Source: JAAZBW01 sp035647855 (GTDB lineage: Bacteria > Actinomycetota > Actinomycetes > Actinomycetales > Actinomycetaceae). From it: a stretch of DNA of 17,030 nt. Of this stretch, positions 13,034 to 17,030 are shown in pieces; within the stretch, counting starts at the first letter, position 1, and every line of letters begins with the position of its first letter. The translations under genes were made by a program, and so were the position numbers. The notes beneath the pieces were generated by a model. That model saw only the letters and a program-made list of their open reading frames with translations. It was not told the origin of the DNA and made no database searches. The stretch covers positions 1 through 17,030 of the forward strand of contig DASRMP010000014.1 of NCBI GenBank assembly GCA_035647855.1, given 5' to 3'.

Positions 13034-14050
13034 ATGCCCATCACTGACGACCCCTACTTCACTCTTGGCCACCTCGAAGCAAACGAATCCGTGGAAGGCG
13101 GCATCGCCACCACATTCGCCTTCGATGGCCCGGAAGGCAGGGTGGATCACGCGTTCATTCTCCGCCCGATCCCCGGGCGCGGCGCGCGCGAGGACCTGTA
13201 CGACATCATCTCGCCCTACGGCTTCGGCGGCCCGCGCCTGTTTCCCGCGCCCGGCGCGGATCCCGCGGCACTGGTAGCCGCGTTCGGTTCCCGGTTCGCC
13301 GAGTTCTGCGAGTCGCGCGGCATCGTGAGCGAATTCGTGCGGTTCCACCCGTTCGAAACCCAGGCCGAGTTGTTCGCAGGCATCTACGACGTCGATCTCC
13401 TGCGGCCCACCGTGTACACGGATCTGACCGGGGAGGGAGTCTTCGAACGCGAGTTCTCGAAAACGGCACGCAGGAGGTTCCGCCGCAATGCGCGCTCGGG
13501 CGTCACCACACGGATCGTCGAGAAGCCCCGCTCGCTCGAGGAATTCAAGCGGGTCTACCGAATGACGATGGACCGGAATGACGCGAACGCCTTCTACCGC
13601 TTCGAGGACGAGTACTTCGAGGCACTCACCACCAAGATGTCCGATCAGGTGGTCGTCGCCGAGGCGCGCTACGAGGGCACGACCATCGCCGCCGAACTCT
13701 GTCTTGTCGGCGCCGGCCGGATTCACTCTCACCTGCAGGGCACTGACAGCCGATTCCGGGACATGTCGCCCGCGTACAGCCTGGCGGGTGCGATTCTCGA
13801 GTGGGGAATCGAGAAGAACATGACGCTGATCCACCACGGCGGCGGCCTCACCAACTCACGCGAGGACCCCCTCTACCTGCACAAACGGAGCTTCGGTACG
13901 GGTGAGGCGGACTTCTATGTCGGACGCCGCGTCTGGATCCCCGAACACTACGAGGAACTCTGCGCCGCCCACGGCGTTGACCCCTCGGACACGTCATTCT
14001 TCCCGGCCTACCGGAGAGAGCGCTGCCCAGACTTCCAGAGTGAGGCCTGA
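13034..14050 (+). CDS. FemAB/BioF2-type GNAT acyl- or aminoacyltransferase, copy 2 (338 aa)
   Basis: This is a distant relative of the preceding gene. It has the basic helix FSKTARRRFRRNARSGVTTR, then QVVVAEARYEGTTIAAELCL, and a terminal block LIHHGGGLTNSREDPLYLHK with RSFGTGEADFYVGRR, typical of GNAT-fold proteins in capsule and cell-wall clusters. The conserved C-terminal FFPAYRRE matches FFPEYRRP of copy 1. The ATG at 13034 has GAGG 6 bases upstream. No signal peptide or membrane segment is visible, so it should act in the cytosol, perhaps at the membrane face on a lipid-linked precursor. The gap after copy 1 contains a terminator-like hairpin, so the pair may not be strictly co-transcribed. 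It ends in a 14-bp tandem array facing the hemW gene. Confidence 0.8.
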   Translation: MPITDDPYFTLGHLEANESVEGGIATTFAFDGPEGRVDHAFILRPIPGRGAREDLYDIISPYGFGGPRLFPAPGADPAALVAAFGSRFAEFCESRGIVSEFVRFHPFETQAELFAGIYDVDLLRPTVYTDLTGEGVFEREFSKTARRRFRRNARSGVTTRIVEKPRSLEEFKRVYRMTMDRNDANAFYRFEDEYFEALTTKMSDQVVVAEARYEGTTIAAELCLVGAGRIHSHLQGTDSRFRDMSPAYSLAGAILEWGIEKNMTLIHHGGGLTNSREDPLYLHKRSFGTGEADFYVGRRVWIPEHYEELCAAHGVDPSDTSFFPAYRRERCPDFQSEA

Positions 14051-14087
14051 GGCCGTCAGCCTGAGGCCGTCAGCCTGAGGCCGTCAA
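14046..14087. repeat. three 14-bp tandem repeats at a convergent gene junction
   Basis: CCTGAGGCCGTCAG occurs three times (the last copy ends AA). Each unit contains TGA on the plus strand and, as TCA, TGA on the minus strand. The FemAB-like gene stops in unit 1 (14048-14050) and hemW stops in unit 2 (14070-14072). Confidence 0.95.
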
Positions 14088-15425
14088 TTCGCGGGTGACG
14101 GCGTCGGCCATGAGGCGGCCGCGCAGCGTGAGGATTACCCGTCCGTTGCGCGCCGCGTCCGGCTCTACCCACCCCTCGTCAATCATCCCGACGACGCCGT
14201 CCTCCAGCTCCCGCGCACGCACGGGCCGCCGGGCGCTCGGCAAGGTCGCGAGATCGAGGCCTTCGCGGAGCCGCACCTCCAGCATGATTCGCTCGAACTC
14301 CCGCTCGGAATCGCTCAGCACCTCGCGCCCCACCGCGGGCCACTCCCCCGCGGCGAGCCTCTCGGCGTACGCGCGCGGATGCTTCACATTCCAGAATCGG
14401 ACCCCTGACACGTGGGAATGTGCGCCAGGTCCGATTCCCCACCAATCGGCGCCGCGCCAGTAGGCGAGGTTGTGGCGGCACTCGTTGCCGGGATGCGCCC
14501 AATTGGAGATCTCGTACCAGGGGTAGCCGGCGGCCGCGAACGCCGCATCGGCGTACTCGTATTTGGCGGCCTGGTCGTCGGGTTCGGTTGGCGGAATGAG
14601 TCCGCGGCGCAACTGTGCGCCCATCTTGGTGCCGGGCTCGATTCCGAGCGCGTAGGCGGAGATGTGGTCCGGTTCCATGGCGAGCGCGGCATCGACAGAC
14701 CGTTTCCAGTCATCAAGCGACTCCCACGGCGTGCCGTAGATGAGGTCCACTGAGACGTCCAGGCCGGCGCCCTTCGCCGCCGCGACGGCCACCGGAACAT
14801 TGGCGGGAGTGTGCGTGCGCTCCAGCGTCTGGAGGACGTGCGGCACCGCGGACTGCATGCCGATCGAGACGCGCGTGAAGCCGACTGCGGCGAGGACGGC
14901 GAGGTACTGGTCGTTGACGGTGTCCGGATTCGCCTCGGTGGTGATCTCGGCGCCGTGATCGATGCCCCACTCCGCGCGGGCGCCCTCGAGCAACTCTGCG
15001 AGATGCGCGGCGGGAAGGATAGTTGGCGTGCCGCCCCCGAAGAACACGGTGGAGAGCTGCCGATCCGGCACTCCGGCGTCGCGCAGGTGCGCGGCCGCGC
15101 GGCGGATCTCGGTCAGGCCGGTGGTGACGTATCGGGCCTGGTCAGCGCCGCCGCCGAGTTCGGCGGATGTGTAGGTGTTGAAGTCGCAGTAGCCGCACCG
15201 CACCCGGCAGAAGGGAACATGCACATACAGCCCGAACGGGACTGAGGGGTGGTGGGCGGCGCCGTCGGCGGAACTTGCTGACGGGAGGTGAGCGGCGCCG
15301 TCGGCGGGCATTGCGGGCGGAAGGTGAGCGGCGCCGTCGGCGGGCATTGCGGGGGCGAGCCGGCGGCCGAGGTCGGCCAGTGGGCCGGCGGTGGGGACGG
15401 CGTCGCCGTCGGGGAGTTGAGGCAT
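14070..15425 (-). CDS. hemW: HemW, radical SAM heme chaperone (451 aa)
   Basis: HemW carries a 4Fe-4S cluster with SAM and hands heme to respiratory enzymes; it was long annotated as oxygen-independent coproporphyrinogen oxidase (HemN). The radical SAM motif CRVRCGYC (Cys73, 77, 80) follows YVHVPF. FGGGTPTIL, TTEANPDT, SIGMQS and the HemW-typical ECRHNLAYWRGADWWGIGPG all follow in order. The start MPQLPDGDAVP is the usual actinobacterial HemW N-terminus, though no clear ribosome site precedes the ATG at 15425. An insertion of three 12-residue repeats (PAMPADGAAHL) separates that start from the catalytic barrel, making this protein somewhat longer than typical. It diverges from lgt across 119 bases. 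Confidence 0.95.
   Translation of the reverse strand: MPQLPDGDAVPTAGPLADLGRRLAPAMPADGAAHLPPAMPADGAAHLPSASSADGAAHHPSVPFGLYVHVPFCRVRCGYCDFNTYTSAELGGGADQARYVTTGLTEIRRAAAHLRDAGVPDRQLSTVFFGGGTPTILPAAHLAELLEGARAEWGIDHGAEITTEANPDTVNDQYLAVLAAVGFTRVSIGMQSAVPHVLQTLERTHTPANVPVAVAAAKGAGLDVSVDLIYGTPWESLDDWKRSVDAALAMEPDHISAYALGIEPGTKMGAQLRRGLIPPTEPDDQAAKYEYADAAFAAAGYPWYEISNWAHPGNECRHNLAYWRGADWWGIGPGAHSHVSGVRFWNVKHPRAYAERLAAGEWPAVGREVLSDSEREFERIMLEVRLREGLDLATLPSARRPVRARELEDGVVGMIDEGWVEPDAARNGRVILTLRGRLMADAVTRELTASG
15251..15358. repeat. three 36-bp in-frame tandem repeats in the hemW 5' region
   Basis: Units at 15251-15286, 15287-15322 and 15323-15358 each encode a version of PPAMPADGAAHL on the minus strand. 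Units two and three are almost identical and unit one is diverged. The repeats lie in the linker just before the radical SAM domain. Confidence 0.95.
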
Positions 15426-15544
15426 TGCGAACGATCATCGCATGCATGGGACGCGGCCGGCTGGCGGCATTGGCCGCGCTCGCGGTGGCGGGACGCACGT
15501 ACGATGGGGCTCGGCGTAATCACCACGGAGAGGCACCTGAGCCG

Positions 15545-16528
15545 ATGCAATTCGAAATCCCATACCCCGAGCTCGATCCGATCCTGTTCTCCATCGGGCC
15601 CGCGAGTGTTCGCTGGTACGGGGTTCTGTTTGTGGTCGGGTTCGTGATCGCGTGGCTGCTCGGGCGATATCGGGCGAGGAAGCCTGGTTCGGGATGGACG
15701 TCGGATGACGTGATCGACCTGATTTTGTATGCGGCGGTGGGGTTGCTCGTCGGGGGGCGAGTGGGATACGTGCTGTTCTACGGCATGGATAACCTTCTCG
15801 CCGACCCGCTGTACCTGTTCAAGATCACTGAGGGCGGCAACTCGTTCCACGGGGGCCTTGTTGGCGTGCTGGTGGCGCTCTGGATATTCGGGCGGGCGAA
15901 GGGGCGCAACTTCTGGGACGTGACGGACTTCCTGGTGCCGCTGGTGCCGCTCGGGCTGTTCTTCGGGCGGATCGGAAACTTCATCAATGGCGAGCTGTGG
16001 GGCGCCCCCACCGATTTGCCGTGGGGGATAGTTTTCCCTTCTGGCGGGCCCGAGCCGCGGCACCCTTCGATGCTGTATGAGGCGATCCTCGAGGGGCTCG
16101 TCCTGTTCGCGATTCTGTGGATCTACTCGGCCCGGAAGCCGCCGCGGATGGCTGCCTCCGGTGTCTTCTTGCTGGGGTATGGAGTGTTCCGGACGCTGGT
16201 GGAGTTCGTGCGGGAGCCCGATGCGCACATTGGGTACCTGGCGGGTGGGTGGCTGACGATGGGGATGCTGCTCTCGGCGCCGATGATCGTGGCGGGTGTT
16301 GTTCTGATTGTGCTGGCGTACCGGGATCCTCGCTGGCCAGAGGTTGGGGGCGCGGCGGCTGGGGCTGGGGCCTCTCCAAGTTCCGCCGCAACCCCGCAAG
16401 ACGCGGAGGCTGGGACCTCTCCAAGTTCCGCCGCAACCCCGCAGGTCACAAGCCCGAGGCCGGAAGCCGCCTCCTCTGGTCCGGCTGCGGACACCAAGCC
16501 GGCCGGACCGGCGCTCGCAGACGGGTAA
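15545..16528 (+). CDS. lgt: prolipoprotein diacylglyceryl transferase (327 aa)
   Basis: Lgt moves diacylglycerol from phosphatidylglycerol to the lipobox cysteine of prolipoproteins in the membrane. The family motifs are all present: RWYG (23-26), GGRVGYVLFY (70-79), SFHGGL (100-105), the Lgt signature GRIGNFINGELWG (141-153) and HPSMLYEA (173-180). His102, Arg142, Asn145 and Glu150 line up with the essential E. coli residues. Seven hydrophobic segments run to about 258. A tail of about 65 residues (Ala/Pro/Ser, with a 45-bp repeat) has no counterpart in E. coli. The core (LYLFKITEGGNSFHGGL, FVREPDAHIGYLAGG) reads like gammaproteobacterial Lgt. The ATG at 15545 follows GGAGAGG by 11 bases. 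The TAA stop lies inside repeat R1. Confidence 0.95.
   Translation: MQFEIPYPELDPILFSIGPASVRWYGVLFVVGFVIAWLLGRYRARKPGSGWTSDDVIDLILYAAVGLLVGGRVGYVLFYGMDNLLADPLYLFKITEGGNSFHGGLVGVLVALWIFGRAKGRNFWDVTDFLVPLVPLGLFFGRIGNFINGELWGAPTDLPWGIVFPSGGPEPRHPSMLYEAILEGLVLFAILWIYSARKPPRMAASGVFLLGYGVFRTLVEFVREPDAHIGYLAGGWLTMGMLLSAPMIVAGVVLIVLAYRDPRWPEVGGAAAGAGASPSSAATPQDAEAGTSPSSAATPQVTSPRPEAASSGPAADTKPAGPALADG
16363..16443 (+). repeat. 45-bp tandem repeat in the lgt 3' extension
   Basis: The unit starting GGCTGGGGCCTCTCCAAGTT (16363-16407) is repeated from 16408 for at least 36 bp with one change. It is in frame and encodes AGASPSSAATPQ twice in the non-conserved tail of Lgt. Confidence 0.9.
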
Positions 16529-16588
16529 GCCTGCAAGCCGAAGGTTAGGGCCCACACGCTAACCTCCAGCTCCCGGCCTTACCCACGG
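16524..16588. repeat. R element, copy 1 (65 bp, nested inverted repeats)
   Basis: The outer arms GGGTAAGCC and GGCCTTACCC (16523-16584) and inner arms GGTTAG (16543-16548) and CTAACC (16559-16564) form two nested palindromes. It contains the lgt stop codon (TAA at 16526-16528). It matches copy 2 at 16671-16735 over the same 65-bp length with few changes, and the L1/L2 cores in reverse orientation. Confidence 0.88.
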
Positions 16589-16593
16589 CACCT

Positions 16594-16845
16594 TCTGGCC
16601 CCGGAACCGGACGGCTCAGCACGGACAGCCCCGCCCTCTGGCCCCGGAACCGGGCGGCTCAGCACGGCGAGGTAAGCCTACGAGCCGAAGGTTAGGGCCC
16701 ACACGCTAACCCCCAGCTCCCGGCCTTACCCACGGGCACACAGAGCCGCGCACGGACGCAGCGCGCCGCCCCTTGACCTCGGAATCGGGCAGCTCAGCAC
16801 CGGCAGCCCCGCCCTCTGGCCCCGGAACCGGGCGGCTCAGCACGG
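16594..16845. repeat. S elements: four 31-bp copies in two pairs
   Basis: Copies of TCTGGCCCCGGAACCGGGCG plus GCTCAGCACGG lie at 16594-16624, 16637-16667, 16773-16803 (more diverged) and 16815-16845. Each pair is joined by a link containing CAGCCCCGCCC, and each pair is followed at once by an R element. The S-S-R unit is therefore tandemly duplicated with a period of about 178 bases. CCCGG-AA-CCGGG forms a short palindrome inside each copy. Confidence 0.88.
16671..16735. repeat. R element, copy 2 (65 bp)
   Basis: This copy has the same length and nested inverted-repeat structure as copy 1: outer GGTAAGCC with GGCCTTACC, inner GGTTAG with CTAACC. It lies between the two S pairs in a region with no gene. 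Confidence 0.88.
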
Positions 16846-16848
16846 CGG

Positions 16849-16891
16849 GGTAAGCCTACGAGCCGAAGGTTAGGGCCCACACGCTAACCCC
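16849..16891. repeat. R element, copy 3, truncated after 43 bp
   Basis: Identical to copy 2 from GGTAAGCCTACGAGCCGAAG through GCTAACCCC; the match then stops abruptly at 16891 and the right outer arm is missing. The break coincides with the presumed end of an insertion sequence. Confidence 0.85.
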
Positions 16892-17030
16892 AATGTCGTT
16901 CGGTTAGGGATCTGGCTTTGTCTGTTGGATGCGGGTTCGGAGTGTCGCTGGATAGGTGCGTCGATCGATATCGCGGCCCTTGGCCCGGTATTTCGAGATC
17001 GCGCGTTTGATGACTCGGGGCCGGGTGCGT
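16892..17030 (-). mobile_element. right end of an insertion sequence (partial, IS4-like)
   Basis: Starting where R copy 3 breaks off, the short segment AATGTCGTTCGG leads into the stop of a transposase-like frame on the minus strand. The reverse complement CCGAACGACATTG resembles the ends of IS4-family elements that I know from high-GC Gram-positives. The other end lies outside the window, so terminal repeats and target duplication cannot be checked. Confidence 0.5.
16904..17030 (-). CDS. transposase C-terminus (IS4-like), partial
   Basis: The last 41 residues read RTRPRVIKRAISKYRAKGRD followed by IDRRTYPATLRTRIQQTKPD and P, then TAA at 16906-16904. The basic P-R-V-(V/I)-K-R-x-x-S-x-Y-x-x-K pattern near the C-terminus is typical of DDE transposases of the IS4 group. 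The gene continues past the window edge, so the catalytic DDE residues and the start are not visible. It sits immediately inside the presumed IS end. Confidence 0.6.
   Translation of the reverse strand, partial: RTRPRVIKRAISKYRAKGRDIDRRTYPATLRTRIQQTKPDP

Noticed and set aside
15113..16555. 480-codon minus-strand frame across lgt and hemW
   Set aside because: It is an out-of-frame shadow of two well-identified genes, with a proline/arginine-rich product and no motifs.
16524..16900. Repeats considered as a CRISPR array
   Set aside because: Repeat units are unequal (31 and 65 bp), the spacers between S copies are themselves repeated, and no cas gene is present.

Overview
The window looks like chromosomal DNA from a high-GC Gram-positive bacterium (Actinomycetota). 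Codons are strongly G/C-ending, GTG and TTG starts occur behind good Shine-Dalgarno sequences, and the HemW, excalibur-lipoprotein, BY-kinase and GPH-symporter proteins are of actinobacterial type. I cannot name a genus from the sequence alone.

Layout. (1) 1-2860 is an accessory, decaying region. It holds the tail of an SDR gene, a coupled pair of tiny minus-strand genes, a DUF6941-like gene, a hicB-like antitoxin gene and a frameshifted hicA-like toxin gene. It is full of repeats: a 112-bp direct repeat bracketing about 2 kb, three related long hairpins and a 15-bp minisatellite. (2) 2859-5224 encodes surface and membrane proteins: a lipoprotein with a degenerate nuclease-like domain, coiled coil and excalibur domain, and two tandem DUF898-like membrane proteins of equal length. 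(3) 5225-7830 is another low-density stretch: a frameshifted gene, an oxidoreductase scrap, a secreted four-repeat protein with its terminator, and a remnant of an unknown gene. (4) 7828-14050 is a cell-envelope module. On the minus strand an SGNH-like exported protein, a Wzz/BY-kinase and a GPH-family sugar symporter form an apparent operon. Two FemAB/BioF2-type GNAT proteins read divergently from it. (5) 14070-16528 carries hemW and lgt, divergently transcribed. (6) 16524-17030 is a repeat array cut by the end of an IS whose transposase C-terminus runs off the window.

The genes lean toward envelope biology: Lgt would lipidate the excalibur lipoprotein, and the Wzz/BY-kinase and FemAB-type proteins suggest polymer assembly or wall modification. 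No glycosyltransferase or flippase is visible, so the envelope module is incomplete here.

Most striking are (a) a dispersed family of 52-65 bp nested-palindrome elements at both ends of the window, which supply stop codons to flanking reading frames; (b) an SGNH-like protein in which the catalytic positions appear replaced; (c) an Lgt that reads like a gammaproteobacterial protein; and (d) an unusual density of short tandem duplications, many in frame inside otherwise conserved genes. I found no CRISPR array, tRNA or rRNA, and no convincing complete new defence system.
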